From the NCBI GenBank assembly GCA_020161365.1, contig JAIUNU010000004.1, forward strand, positions 248,001 through 312,000: 64,000 nt of DNA. The letters run 5' to 3'. The notes below the pieces were generated by a model. It was not told where the DNA came from, did not search any database, and worked only from the letters and a program-made list of their open reading frames with translations. The translations under genes and the position numbers were made by a program. The DNA comes from Pseudomonadota bacterium. GTDB taxonomy: Bacteria > Pseudomonadota > Alphaproteobacteria > Caulobacterales > Caulobacteraceae. Below are positions 20,096 to 30,617 of this stretch, piece after piece. The number at the start of each line of letters is the position of its first letter. Position 1 is the first letter of the stretch.

Positions 20096-21427
20096 ATGTC
20101 GCTGGCTGGATTGAAGAGCGCCCCCGGAGGCGCTCTGCGAGGGATCGTGCGCGCTCCGGGAGACAAGTCCATTTCGCACCGTTCGATGATCCTGGGCGCG
20201 CTCGCGACCGGGACGACGACGGTCGAGGGTCTTCTGGAGGGCGACGACGTTCTCGCCACCGCCCGGGCCATGCAGGCCTTCGGCGCGCGGATCGAACGCG
20301 AGGGCGTGGGTCGCTGGCGCATCGAGGGCAAGGGCGGCTTCGAGGAGCCCTCCGACGTCATCGACTGCGGCAACGCCGGCACCGGCGTGCGCCTGATCAT
20401 GGGCGCTGCGGCGGGCTTTCCGATGTGCGCCACCTTCACCGGGGACCAGTCGCTGCGCGGCCGCCCCATGGGCCGCGTGCTGGACCCGCTGGCCCGCATG
20501 GGCGCGACCTGGCTGGGCCGCGACAAGGGGCGACTGCCGCTGACTTTGAAAGGCGGGTCGTTGCGCGGCCTGCAATACAACCTCCCCATGGCGTCGGCCC
20601 AGGTGAAGTCGGCCGTCCTGCTGGCCGGCCTGCACGCCGAAGGCGGTGTGGAGGTGATCGAGCCCGAGGCCACCCGCGACCACACCGAGCGCATGCTGCG
20701 CGCCTTCGGCGCCGAGGTGATCGTCGAGGATCGTGTCGCGGGCGAGAAGAGCATCCGCCATATCCGCCTGCCCGAGGGCCAGAAGCTGGCTGGAGCCCAT
20801 GTGGCGGTGCCCGGCGATCCGTCGTCCGCCGCCTTCCCGCTGGTCGCCGCCCTGATCGTTCCCGGCTCGGCGGTGACGGTCGAGGGGGTGATGCTCAACG
20901 AGCTGCGCACCGGCCTGTTCACGACCTTGCGGGAGATGGGCGCGGATCTCGTCATCTCGAACGTCCGCGTCGCCAGCGGGGAAGAGGTCGGCGACATCAC
21001 CGCCCGCTATTCCAAGCTCAAGGGCGTGGTCGTGCCGCCCGAGCGTGCGCCGGCGATGATCGACGAGTATCCGATCCTGGCCGTGGCCGCCGCCTTCGCG
21101 GAGGGCGAGACGGTGATGCGCGGCGTCGGCGAGATGCGCGTCAAGGAAAGCGACCGGATCAGCCTGACCGCTAACGGCCTCAAGGCCTGCGGCGTCCAGG
21201 TGGTCGAAGAGCCCGAAGGCTTCATCGTCACCGGCACGGGCCAGGCGCCGAGCGGCAGCGCCACCGTCGTCACCCATGGCGACCACCGGATCGCCATGAG
21301 CCACCTGATCCTGGGCATGGCCGCCCAGAGCGAGGTCGCGGTCGACGAACCAGGCATGATCGCCACCAGCTTCCCGGGTTTCGCCGACCTGATGCGAGGC
21401 CTCGGCGCGACGCTGTCGGAAGTCTGA
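20096..21427 (+). CDS. aroA: 3-phosphoshikimate 1-carboxyvinyltransferase (EPSP synthase)
   Basis: Sixth step of the shikimate pathway, joining phosphoenolpyruvate to shikimate-3-phosphate; 443 aa, complete. The sequence is of the class II type known from the Agrobacterium CP4 enzyme: [76 protein letters not shown] and GDHRIAMS. The residue corresponding to CP4 Ala100 is glycine here (Gly95 in CGNAGTG). ATG 20096 follows AGGAGCC. cmk starts 2 nt after its stop, so aroA-cmk is an operon leading to rpsA, an arrangement widespread in proteobacteria. Confidence 0.97.
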   Translation: MSLAGLKSAPGGALRGIVRAPGDKSISHRSMILGALATGTTTVEGLLEGDDVLATARAMQAFGARIEREGVGRWRIEGKGGFEEPSDVIDCGNAGTGVRLIMGAAAGFPMCATFTGDQSLRGRPMGRVLDPLARMGATWLGRDKGRLPLTLKGGSLRGLQYNLPMASAQVKSAVLLAGLHAEGGVEVIEPEATRDHTERMLRAFGAEVIVEDRVAGEKSIRHIRLPEGQKLAGAHVAVPGDPSSAAFPLVAALIVPGSAVTVEGVMLNELRTGLFTTLREMGADLVISNVRVASGEEVGDITARYSKLKGVVVPPERAPAMIDEYPILAVAAAFAEGETVMRGVGEMRVKESDRISLTANGLKACGVQVVEEPEGFIVTGTGQAPSGSATVVTHGDHRIAMSHLILGMAAQSEVAVDEPGMIATSFPGFADLMRGLGATLSEV

Positions 21428-21429
21428 CC

Positions 21430-22071
21430 ATGGCCTTTGTGATCGCCGTCGACGGACCGGCCGCTTCGGGCAAGGGCACGATCGCGGGGCGCCTGGCGGC
21501 GCTCTACGACTACCCGCTGCTGGACACCGGTCTGCTTTATCGCGCGGTCGGCGTGGCCATTCTCGACGGCGCGGGCGACCTTGACGATCCGATCGCCGCC
21601 GAGGCCGTGGCGCGGACGCTCGACCTGTCGGCGCTGGACCGGGCCGAGGTGCGCACCCGCGCCGCCGGCGAGGCCGCCAGCCGATGCGCGGTGCATCCCG
21701 GCGTCCGCGCGGCCCTGCTGGACCTGCAGCAAGCCTTCGCGGCCCGCGAGCCTGGCTCGGTCATCGACGGCCGTGACATCGGCACGGTGATCGCGCCGCA
21801 CGCCCCGGCCAAGCTCTACGTCACCGCCCGCCCGGAGGTGCGCGCCGCGCGCCGCTGGAAGCAGCTGGTGAGCCAGGGCGAGGAGGTCGCTTTCGAAGAC
21901 ATCCTGGCCGACATTCACAAGCGCGACGCCCGTGACGGGGGGCGCAAGGACGCGCCGATGACCCAGGCGGCCGACGCCGTCTTGCTCGACACGTCGGAAA
22001 TGACTATAGAGCAGGCCTTCGATGCGGCCCGCCGTATCGTCGAGGACGCGCGCGCCCGTCACCGGCTCTAG
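21430..22071 (+). CDS. cmk: Cytidylate kinase
   Basis: Phosphorylates CMP and dCMP with ATP; 213 aa. The P-loop DGPAASGKGTIAGRLA is at residues 7-22, followed by DTGLLYRAVG, the CMP-contacting DGRDIGTVI, and the R-x-x-R LID region (TARPEVRAARRWKQL, HKRDARDGGRKDAPM). It is translationally close to aroA (2-nt gap) and 149 nt upstream of rpsA; the order cmk-rpsA is conserved in most proteobacteria. Confidence 0.97.
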   Translation: MAFVIAVDGPAASGKGTIAGRLAALYDYPLLDTGLLYRAVGVAILDGAGDLDDPIAAEAVARTLDLSALDRAEVRTRAAGEAASRCAVHPGVRAALLDLQQAFAAREPGSVIDGRDIGTVIAPHAPAKLYVTARPEVRAARRWKQLVSQGEEVAFEDILADIHKRDARDGGRKDAPMTQAADAVLLDTSEMTIEQAFDAARRIVEDARARHRL

Positions 22072-22220
22072 CCGGAGGGGCAAATCCACCGCCGGCCTCG
22101 CCGCGATCGAGAACATCGCGGGCCCGCTTTCAAAACCCACTTCATCCGGAATCCCGAGAACCGTCTTTCCGACGGCGCTCACCCAAGGGCTTCCCCCAAC
22201 CTACGAGACCAAAGATCAGC

Positions 22221-23930
<1,710 letters not shown>

Positions 23931-23960
23931 GCTTCGTCTTTCCTAGACGTTGAAGTTGGC

Positions 23961-23995
23961 GGCGGCTGGAGCGATCCAGCCGCCGTTTTCTTTTG
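23961..23995 (+). terminator. rpsA terminator
   Basis: GGCGGCTGG (23961-23969) pairs with CCAGCCGCC (23976-23984) across a 6-nt loop, followed by GTTTTCTTTT. Confidence 0.9.
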
Positions 23996-24027
23996 CGCGA
24001 AAGTCTGCCACAACGCTCAAGGGTTGA

Positions 24028-26019
24028 GTGCGGGGGGTGTTCGTGCGGAGCGCTTGGGTTCGGGGTTTGCAAGGCGCGGCCGTCGCCGTGGGCTCCATCG
24101 TCGTCTTGGCGGGCGCGGCTTGGGCCGATGAGAAGCCCAGCTATGGGCCTCCAGCCAAATGGGTGCAGGTGGCCGAGGTTCCCGCCCCGCCCGAGGACGG
24201 CCAGGCGCCGTCGAACCAGTTGCTGCTGAACGACAACCAGTCCCAGCACGACAACACCGGTTCGGCCTACTACGTCCGTCGCGTCGTCAAGGTGCTCAAG
24301 CCCGAGGGGCTGCAAGGCGGATCGCGCTCGGTGACCTGGGATCCTGTCCGCGACAAGGTCACGCTCCATGCTCTCGCCATCATCCGCGATGGGCGGCGGA
24401 TCGATCTTCTCAAGCAAGGCCAGGACGTCCTGGTGTTGCGCCGCGAGAAGAACCTGGAGCGCGCCATGCTGGACGGGCGGATGAGCGCGACGATTCAGAT
24501 CAAGGACCTCCAGGTCGGCGACGTGGTCGACTGGTCCTACACCCAGGAGCACAAGGAAGCTCTGCTGGACGGCCGCACCAACGACTTCGAGAATATGGCC
24601 TGGAGCGGCGTGGCCGGTCGGTTTCGTGTACGCTTGCTGTGGCCCGACGGGACGCCTCTGACCTGGCGAACGACGCCGGGCTTCCCCCAGCCCAAGCTCT
24701 CCAAGACCGGCAAGATCAACGAGCTCATGGTCGACGTCGCGAGCGTCAAGCCGCCGAAGACGCCGATCGGCGCGCCGGCTCGGTTCCAGCGGCTGGGCGC
24801 TCTGGAGGCGACGACCTATACCGGCTGGGCGGACATCTCGCGCCTGATGGCCCCCCTCTACGCCAAGGCCTCGGAACTGTCGGCGGACTCGTCGCTGCGG
24901 CCAGAGATCGCGGGGATCGCGGCGGCCAGCGCCGACCCGAAGATCCGCGCGTTCAAGGCGCTCCAACTGGTCGAGGACAAGACGCGCTATCTGTTCCTTG
25001 GCATGGGGGACGGCGGCTACAAGCCCGCCTCGGCCAACGAGACCTGGGCCCGTCGCTTCGGAGACTGCAAGGGCAAGACGGTGCTGCTGCTGGCGGTCCT
25101 ACGCGAACTCGGGGTCGAGGCCGAGCCCGTGCTGGTCTCCACCACCGGCGGCGACGGGCTGGAGGAGCGACTGCCCTCGGCGGCGCTGTTCAACCACGTG
25201 CTGGTCCGGGCCCGTATCGCCGACAGGAGCTATTGGCTGGACGGCACTCGCTCGGGCGACGTCGGCGATCTCGACGGCCTGCGGCCGCCGCCGTTCCGTT
25301 GGGCCCTGCCGCTGCGCGCCGATGGCGCGGCCCTGGAGGAGATAGTTCAGACGCCGCTTAGCAAGCCGGACACCGATGGCCTGATCCGGATCGATGCTTC
25401 GGGCGGACTCGACAAGCCGGCGCCGATCACCATGACCACGGTGATCCGGGGCGACGCGGCGCTGGGCTTTGCGCGCGCGTTGCGCACCGCGCCGCGCGCC
25501 GACATCGAACGCGGGTTGAAGCAAAGCACCTCGTCCACGATGAGCTGGGTGAATATCGAAAAGATCGACTTCGATGTTTCCCCGAACGGCGAAGCCAGGA
25601 TCACGCTGGGCGGTACGGCCGACCTGGATTGGAAGATGAACGACGATCTGGGGGTGCGTGAGTTCCATATCCCCGGTTCAGGCTCAGGCAAGGTGTCGGC
25701 CTTTCCGCGCCGCGAGCCGGGTCCCAACAGCGATGCGCCCTTCATGATCGCTTTTCCCACCTTTATGGCCGGCGTCGTCGAGATCGTGCTCCCCGGTAAG
25801 GGCGAGGGCTTCTCCGTGAAGGGACCGAACTGGACGGGCGTGCTGGCCAGTCGCGAGGTCTCGAAGACCGCCGAGGTCAAGGACGGTGTCGCGCGGTTCT
25901 CGGAATCGAACCGCAGCCTTGCGCGAGAGCTCCCGTTCGCTCAGGCCGAGGAGGCGAACAAGACGCTTCGCCGCCTGGCGGGGGAGCCTCAGATCGTCCG
26001 CGCGCCGAAGGGGATGTGA
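24028..26019 (+). CDS. Exported DUF3857 / transglutaminase-like protein
   Basis: A 663-residue exported protein. A signal peptide ends near LAGAAWADEKP. The DUF3857 domain occupies roughly residues 50-230, then a transglutaminase-like core with the triad visible: Cys in RRFGDCKGKTVLL, His in LFNHVLVRARI and Asp in SYWLDGTRSG. A C-terminal beta-rich domain (DUF2135-like position) follows. Such proteins are common in Caulobacterales and Bacteroidetes; substrate and role are unknown. The start is GTG, either 24028 or 24043 (MRSAWVRGLQG); both leave the signal peptide intact. It is isolated between the rpsA terminator and ihfB. Confidence 0.82.
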   Translation: MRGVFVRSAWVRGLQGAAVAVGSIVVLAGAAWADEKPSYGPPAKWVQVAEVPAPPEDGQAPSNQLLLNDNQSQHDNTGSAYYVRRVVKVLKPEGLQGGSRSVTWDPVRDKVTLHALAIIRDGRRIDLLKQGQDVLVLRREKNLERAMLDGRMSATIQIKDLQVGDVVDWSYTQEHKEALLDGRTNDFENMAWSGVAGRFRVRLLWPDGTPLTWRTTPGFPQPKLSKTGKINELMVDVASVKPPKTPIGAPARFQRLGALEATTYTGWADISRLMAPLYAKASELSADSSLRPEIAGIAAASADPKIRAFKALQLVEDKTRYLFLGMGDGGYKPASANETWARRFGDCKGKTVLLLAVLRELGVEAEPVLVSTTGGDGLEERLPSAALFNHVLVRARIADRSYWLDGTRSGDVGDLDGLRPPPFRWALPLRADGAALEEIVQTPLSKPDTDGLIRIDASGGLDKPAPITMTTVIRGDAALGFARALRTAPRADIERGLKQSTSSTMSWVNIEKIDFDVSPNGEARITLGGTADLDWKMNDDLGVREFHIPGSGSGKVSAFPRREPGPNSDAPFMIAFPTFMAGVVEIVLPGKGEGFSVKGPNWTGVLASREVSKTAEVKDGVARFSESNRSLARELPFAQAEEANKTLRRLAGEPQIVRAPKGM

Positions 26020-26147
26020 TGCTCTGCATCCCTACGCATTAACCGAACCGCGTTCGAGAATTTCATGCAACCCCTTGAAGACTCAGCCGTCGTTGGGCAA
26101 AGGTCCGCTCGCGCCTTTCTCCTCCCAGGGGCGTTCCGGGGATTTCG

Positions 26148-26438
26148 ATGATCAAGTCCGAACTCATCGCCAGGCTCGCGAATGAAAATCCGCACCTGAC
26201 GCAGAAGGATGTCGAGCGTGTCGTCGGCGTGATCCTGGAACGCATGATCGGGGCCCTGGAAGACGGCGGCCGAGTGGAGCTTCGCGGCTTTGGGGCCCTG
26301 TCGGTGCGTTCGCGCCCGGCGCGCACCGGCCGCAATCCGCGCACCGGCGAAGCCGTCGATGTTCGCGCCAAGCACGTACCGTTCTTCAAGAGCGGCAAGG
26401 AGCTGCGCGCCCGTCTCAACGCCGACGGCGACGAATAA
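26148..26438 (+). CDS. ihfB: Integration host factor beta subunit
   Basis: A 96-residue HU/IHF-family protein that sharply bends DNA as an alpha-beta heterodimer; in Caulobacter IHF assists sigma-54 flagellar promoters. The sequence [19 protein letters not shown] is the IHF-beta N-terminus, and [17 protein letters not shown] is the DNA-intercalating arm with the conserved Pro. The position downstream of rpsA (here with one gene between) is the usual one for ihfB. A palindrome follows the stop. Confidence 0.95.
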   Translation: MIKSELIARLANENPHLTQKDVERVVGVILERMIGALEDGGRVELRGFGALSVRSRPARTGRNPRTGEAVDVRAKHVPFFKSGKELRARLNADGDE

Positions 26439-26447
26439 CAACAATCA

Positions 26448-26471
26448 TGACCTGGGCTTGACCCCAGGTCA
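26448..26471. repeat. REP-like intergenic palindrome after ihfB
   Basis: TGACCTGGG (26448-26456) and CCCAGGTCA (26463-26471) are perfect 9-nt arms around CTTGAC. The composition resembles small CTTGACC-centred palindromic repeats seen between genes in many alphaproteobacteria; it could also act as a weak terminator, although no T-tract follows. Confidence 0.5.
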
Positions 26472-26489
26472 CGAACGCCCGCAGCTTCG

Positions 26490-26508
26490 CCCCTTGAGAT
26501 TCAAGGGG
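26490..26508 (+). promoter_or_regulatory. Hairpin covering the mscL ribosome binding site
   Basis: CCCCTTGA (26490-26497) pairs with TCAAGGGG (26501-26508) across a 3-nt loop. The 3' arm overlaps the Shine-Dalgarno GGGGAG of mscL, whose ATG is 11 nt further on. Folding would hinder ribosome binding. Confidence 0.5.
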
Positions 26509-26519
26509 AGAGCTCTGTC

Positions 26520-26939
26520 ATGAGCATGGTCAAGGAATTCCGCGAGTTCATCGCGCGGGGCAACGTCATCGATCTGGCCGTGGGCGTGATCATCGGCGCG
26601 GCCTTCAACGGCATCGTCAAGAGCCTGGTCGATCAGGTGATCATGCCGCCGATCGGCCTCCTGACCGGCGGGCTGGACTTCTCGAAGCTGGAGTGGGTGC
26701 TGCGGCCCGAAGACCCGGCGACCGAGGCGATCGAGAAGGTGGCGATCCAGTACGGCGCCTTCATCAACACCGTGATCCAGTTCTTCATCGTCGCCACCGT
26801 GGTCTTCCTGCTGGTCAAGCTAGTCAACGAGATCCGCCGCCAGGATGCGGCCGAGCCCGCGCCCGCCGCGCCGCCTGCGCCGACGCCGGAAGAGAAGCTG
26901 CTGACCGAGATCCGCGACCTGTTGGCCAAGAAGGACTGA
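26520..26939 (+). CDS. mscL: Large-conductance mechanosensitive channel
   Basis: Pentameric inner-membrane safety valve opening on sudden osmotic downshift; 139 aa. [37 protein letters not shown] is the N-terminal amphipathic helix and pore helix TM1; TM2 is [28 protein letters not shown], followed by the cytoplasmic helical bundle ([18 protein letters not shown]). A second in-frame ATG lies two codons in. A hairpin overlaps its ribosome site. It ends in a strong bidirectional terminator facing the M16 protease gene. Confidence 0.97.
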   Translation: MSMVKEFREFIARGNVIDLAVGVIIGAAFNGIVKSLVDQVIMPPIGLLTGGLDFSKLEWVLRPEDPATEAIEKVAIQYGAFINTVIQFFIVATVVFLLVKLVNEIRRQDAAEPAPAAPPAPTPEEKLLTEIRDLLAKKD

Positions 26940-26958
26940 CAAGCCGCTCGGACACGAA

Positions 26959-26991
26959 AAGGCCGGCCGCTGTCGCCAGCGGCCGGCCTTT
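26959..26991. terminator. Bidirectional terminator mscL / M16 protease
   Basis: A perfect 13-bp stem, AAGGCCGGCCGCT (26959-26971) with AGCGGCCGGCCTT (26978-26990), flanked by A residues on the left and T residues on the right. Confidence 0.9.
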
Positions 26992-27012
26992 CCTATTGCG
27001 GATCTCGGCGAC

Positions 27013-29859
27013 CTATTGGGTCAGGCCAGGCTTATCGAGGTCCAGCTTGGCGGCCGGGATGACCGTGGCGTTGGGCGCGACCTTGGCGAGACCTTCGCCC
27101 ATAGCCTTGGCGTCGCCCGCGACGATCACGCTCATCTGGCTGGGATCCAGCTTGGCCTTGGCGAAGGCCTGCACCTGTTCGGGCGTCACGGCCTCGACCT
27201 TGGCGGCGTAGCTCTGGATCTCGGTCAACGGCACGCCGTAGACGGCGAGGTTGCCCAGGATGCCCGCCAGGCCTTCCGAGGTGCCGAGGTCGCGACCAAA
27301 GCCGCCGACCAGCACCGACTTGCGGGCGGCCAGTTCGCCGACCGAGGCCGGTTCGTTGGCCAGGCGGCTCAGCTCGGTGCGGGTGAGGCTGATCACCTCG
27401 CCGGCCGAGGGGTTCTTTGTCTGCACGCGCGCCGAGAAGCCGCCGAACTGGCCTTGCGGGGTCAGGCTGGAGCCGGCGCCGTAGGACAGGCCGCGCTTGA
27501 TGCGGATTTCCTGGTTCAGGCGCGACGAGAAACCGACGCCCAGAACCGTGTTGGCGACGACGCCCTGATAGTAGCTCGGGTCGGCGCGGGTGATGGCCGG
27601 CTTGGCCAGCACCACGGCGGCCTGGCCCGTGCCGGGCAGGTCGATGACGACGGTGCGCGGCTGGTAGCCTGTGGGCGCGGCCGGCGCGGCGGGTGGCGGC
27701 GTCGCAGGCTTTTTCCAGCCGCCGAACGCCTTCTCGGCCAGGGCGAAGCCGGCCTCGGGGGTCAGGTTGCCGGTCACGACCAGCACGGCGTTGTCCGGAC
27801 GCCAGTAGGCGGCATGGGTCTTGGCCAGGTCCTCGCGCTTGATCTTGGGCAGCGAGCCGGGCGTGCCGCCCGCGACATGGCCATAAGCCGAGCCGGCGTA
27901 GAGCACGGGGCTGGTGGCGAAGCTGGCGAGGCTGCCAGGGCGCTGGAAGGCGACTGACAGACTATCCAGGGTCTCGGCGCGGACACGGTCCAGTTCTTCG
28001 GCCTTGAAGGCGGGGTTCTGGGCGACGTCGGCCATGATCGCCATGGCCGGGGCGGCGTTGTTGGCGGTCACGCTGAGCGTCAGCGACGCGGCTTCCCAGC
28101 CCGACCCCGCCGACAGGTTGGCGCCGAGGGCCTCGGTTTCGCGCGCGACCTGCGTCGCCGATCGGGTGGCGGTGCCTTCGGTCAGCAGCTCGGAGGTCAG
28201 GCTGGACGTGCCCGCCAGACCGGCGGGATCGGAACTGGCGCCGCCCTTCACCGTCAGGGTCGAGGTGATCAGCGGAAGGTCGCTGGACTTGGCGACGATG
28301 ACCCGCAGGCCGTTGGCCAGGGTCTTTTCCGCCGGGCTCGGCATGACGGCAGGAACCGGGGCGGCGACCGCTGGGGGCTTCTCGCGCTCGGCTTCCGGGG
28401 CCAGCGTCGTCACCGGACCATCGTACTTGACCGAAGCCACCTTCGGGATCGGCGGGGTCACGTCCTTTTCGCCGGCCGGACGGTCCTTTTCGGGCAGGTA
28501 GTTGATCACCGTGCGGCGGTCGTCGGCCAGGTACTTGCGGGCCACGCGCTGGATGTCGGCGGCGGTCACCGCCTGCAGCTTGGCGAGGCTGGTGTTGGCG
28601 GCGGCGGCGTCGCCCTCGGTCTGTAGGGCGTAGCCGATCGCGAAGCCGCGGCCGTCGATCTCCTCGCGGCGGCGCACGGCGTCGGCCAGCAGGCCGGCCT
28701 TGGCCTCGGCCAGTTCGGCCGGCGTCACCAGTCCGTCGCGGACCCGGGCGACCTGCGCGCGCAGAGCGGCTTCGCCCTGGGCCACCGTCTTGCCACCGGC
28801 CATGATGGCGCCGACATAGAACAGGCCCGGCTGGGCATTGTTCGGGGCCGACGAGAACACCGACTGGGCGATCTTCTGATCATAGACCAGGCTGTCATAG
28901 AGGCGCGACGACTTGCCGGCGGTCAGGATGGCGTCCAGCACGGCTAGGGCGGGCGTGTCCTGGTCGGACGCCGCCGGGGCCAGCCAGGTGATGGCCAGTG
29001 CGGGCAGCGGGACGTTTGGGCCGTAGGTGTTGACGGTCTTCGGACCGGTGCGGGCCGGCTCCACCGCCGTGACCTTCGGGATCGTTCCGCCGGGCGCGGC
29101 CAGCGACCCGAAGTACTTGTCGATCATCGCATCCAGCTTGGCCTGGTCGAAGTTGCCGACCACGATCAGGGCGGCGTTATCCGGGCGGTAAAAGGTGCGG
29201 TGGAAGGCGCGCACGTCGTCGACGGTCGCCGCGTCCAGTTCCTCGATCGAGCCGATGCCCGGACGCTGATAGGGGTGGACCGCGAAGGACTGCTGCGGGA
29301 TCGACAGGGCGAAGAAGCGGCCGTAGGGGTCGGCCAGCACCCGCTGGCGCAGCTCTTCCTTCACCACGTCGCGCTCGGAAGCGAACACCGCCTCGTCGAT
29401 GACCAGCGACTTCAGACGGTCTGACTCGGCCCAGATCAGACGCTCCAGGTGATTGGCCGGCACGACCTCGTAATAGTTGGTGAAGTCGTCCCAGGTGGAG
29501 GCGTTGTTGAAGCCGCCGACGTCCTCGGTCAGACGGTCCAGCGTCTCGTTGGGCATGTTGCGCGTGGCCTTGAACATCAGGTGTTCGAACAGGTGCGCGA
29601 AGCCCGAGCGGCCTTGCGGGTCGTCCTTGGAGCCGACGCCATACCAGACCTGGACCGACACGTTCGGCGTTGTGGTGTCGCGCGAGGTGAACACCTTCAG
29701 GCCGTTGGCCAGCACGCGCTGCTGGTAAGCGATCGGCGGAACGGCGATCGCGGCCGTCGCGGCGGGCTGCGCCGGGGCCGTCGCGGCCAGGGCGAGCGGC
29801 GACAGCGCCGAGGTGGACAGGGCCGCGGCCACGAGGGCCAGCTTGGCGGTGCGGATCAT
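27013..29859 (-). CDS. Periplasmic M16-family zinc metalloprotease (two-domain)
   Basis: A 948-residue pitrilysin/PqqL-like protease. The signal peptide ends near ALSPLALAATA. The first M16 domain carries the inverted zinc motif HLFEH (residues 89-93, His89, Glu92 and His93) with the downstream acidic ligand region (NEETL-like, NASTWDDFTNYYE); the second M16 domain (from about residue 500, TLANGLRVIVAKSSDLPLI) lacks HxxEH, having SSLTSELLTEG instead, as is normal for the inactive half. The two halves form a clam-shell chamber degrading short peptides. It is transcribed alone. The gene is divergent from the heme oxygenase gene. Confidence 0.93.
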   Translation of the reverse strand: MIRTAKLALVAAALSTSALSPLALAATAPAQPAATAAIAVPPIAYQQRVLANGLKVFTSRDTTTPNVSVQVWYGVGSKDDPQGRSGFAHLFEHLMFKATRNMPNETLDRLTEDVGGFNNASTWDDFTNYYEVVPANHLERLIWAESDRLKSLVIDEAVFASERDVVKEELRQRVLADPYGRFFALSIPQQSFAVHPYQRPGIGSIEELDAATVDDVRAFHRTFYRPDNAALIVVGNFDQAKLDAMIDKYFGSLAAPGGTIPKVTAVEPARTGPKTVNTYGPNVPLPALAITWLAPAASDQDTPALAVLDAILTAGKSSRLYDSLVYDQKIAQSVFSSAPNNAQPGLFYVGAIMAGGKTVAQGEAALRAQVARVRDGLVTPAELAEAKAGLLADAVRRREEIDGRGFAIGYALQTEGDAAAANTSLAKLQAVTAADIQRVARKYLADDRRTVINYLPEKDRPAGEKDVTPPIPKVASVKYDGPVTTLAPEAEREKPPAVAAPVPAVMPSPAEKTLANGLRVIVAKSSDLPLITSTLTVKGGASSDPAGLAGTSSLTSELLTEGTATRSATQVARETEALGANLSAGSGWEAASLTLSVTANNAAPAMAIMADVAQNPAFKAEELDRVRAETLDSLSVAFQRPGSLASFATSPVLYAGSAYGHVAGGTPGSLPKIKREDLAKTHAAYWRPDNAVLVVTGNLTPEAGFALAEKAFGGWKKPATPPPAAPAAPTGYQPRTVVIDLPGTGQAAVVLAKPAITRADPSYYQGVVANTVLGVGFSSRLNQEIRIKRGLSYGAGSSLTPQGQFGGFSARVQTKNPSAGEVISLTRTELSRLANEPASVGELAARKSVLVGGFGRDLGTSEGLAGILGNLAVYGVPLTEIQSYAAKVEAVTPEQVQAFAKAKLDPSQMSVIVAGDAKAMGEGLAKVAPNATVIPAAKLDLDKPGLTQ

Positions 29860-30023
29860 TCGGCAGGGTCTCCTGAGCGGTTTGCGCGGACCCTAGCACC
29901 GCGCTGGAGCCGAGAAACCTTACCGACAGTTCATGTGGGTGGAACCAAGCTGCGCCGTCAGAGTTAGTGATGGTCGACTCGTCCCCCAATGACTCCTTGG
30001 GCTGACGCGCCACGGGGGGGAAC

Positions 30024-30617
30024 TTGCCGGAACGTTCGCTACGCGACCGCCTGAAGGTCGCAACGGCTCATGAGCATGACGCGCTGGACGCCGTTGTGAC
30101 GGTCGCGCACCTTGAGACGAAGGCAGGCTATCGCGCCTTTCTGAATGCTTCGGCTCGGGCCCTGATTCCCCTGGAACTGGCGCTGGAGCGAGCGGGCGTG
30201 TCGGACTGGCTGCCGGACTGGCCAGATCGCGCGCGTCGCCACGCGCTCGAGCGCGACCTCTGTATGCTGGGGGCGACGCCCTTCGCTCCCTCGACGGCCG
30301 CCATACCGTCCCCCGCGTTTGGCGCGGGCGTGCTCTATGTGCTGGAGGGGTCGCGCCTTGGCGGGCGGCTGCTGTCGCGCCAGGTGCGGGCGGCCGATGC
30401 AGGCTTGCCGATCGCGTATCTGACCCACGGCCAGGAGCAGAACCTCTGGCGCACCTTTCTGACGTGGCTTGAAGCCTCGCCAAAAGTCGACTGCCGGACA
30501 GACATCGTCGAAGCCGGCGCGCGATATGGCTTTCGCTGCTTCTCGGAAGCGTTCGAGAGCCTTAGCCCGCCGACTGGAGGCCTGAATGCCCGAGGCTGCG
30601 CCCATGTCCGGGTTTGA
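30024..30617 (+). CDS. bphO: Heme oxygenase (biliverdin-producing), BphO type
   Basis: Cleaves heme to biliverdin IX-alpha, the chromophore of the phytochrome encoded next to it; 197 aa. The proximal His region is ATAHEHDALDA near the N-terminus, and the distal helix has the family pattern GAGVLYVLEGSRLGGRLLSRQV. Overall similarity is to the divergent bacterial BphO group, not to the HmuO/HemO group. The start is TTG at 30024, with a run of seven G residues 3 nt upstream as ribosome site. The 3' end overlaps the start of the phytochrome gene by 32 nt, implying translational coupling. Confidence 0.85.
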   Translation: MPERSLRDRLKVATAHEHDALDAVVTVAHLETKAGYRAFLNASARALIPLELALERAGVSDWLPDWPDRARRHALERDLCMLGATPFAPSTAAIPSPAFGAGVLYVLEGSRLGGRLLSRQVRAADAGLPIAYLTHGQEQNLWRTFLTWLEASPKVDCRTDIVEAGARYGFRCFSEAFESLSPPTGGLNARGCAHVRV

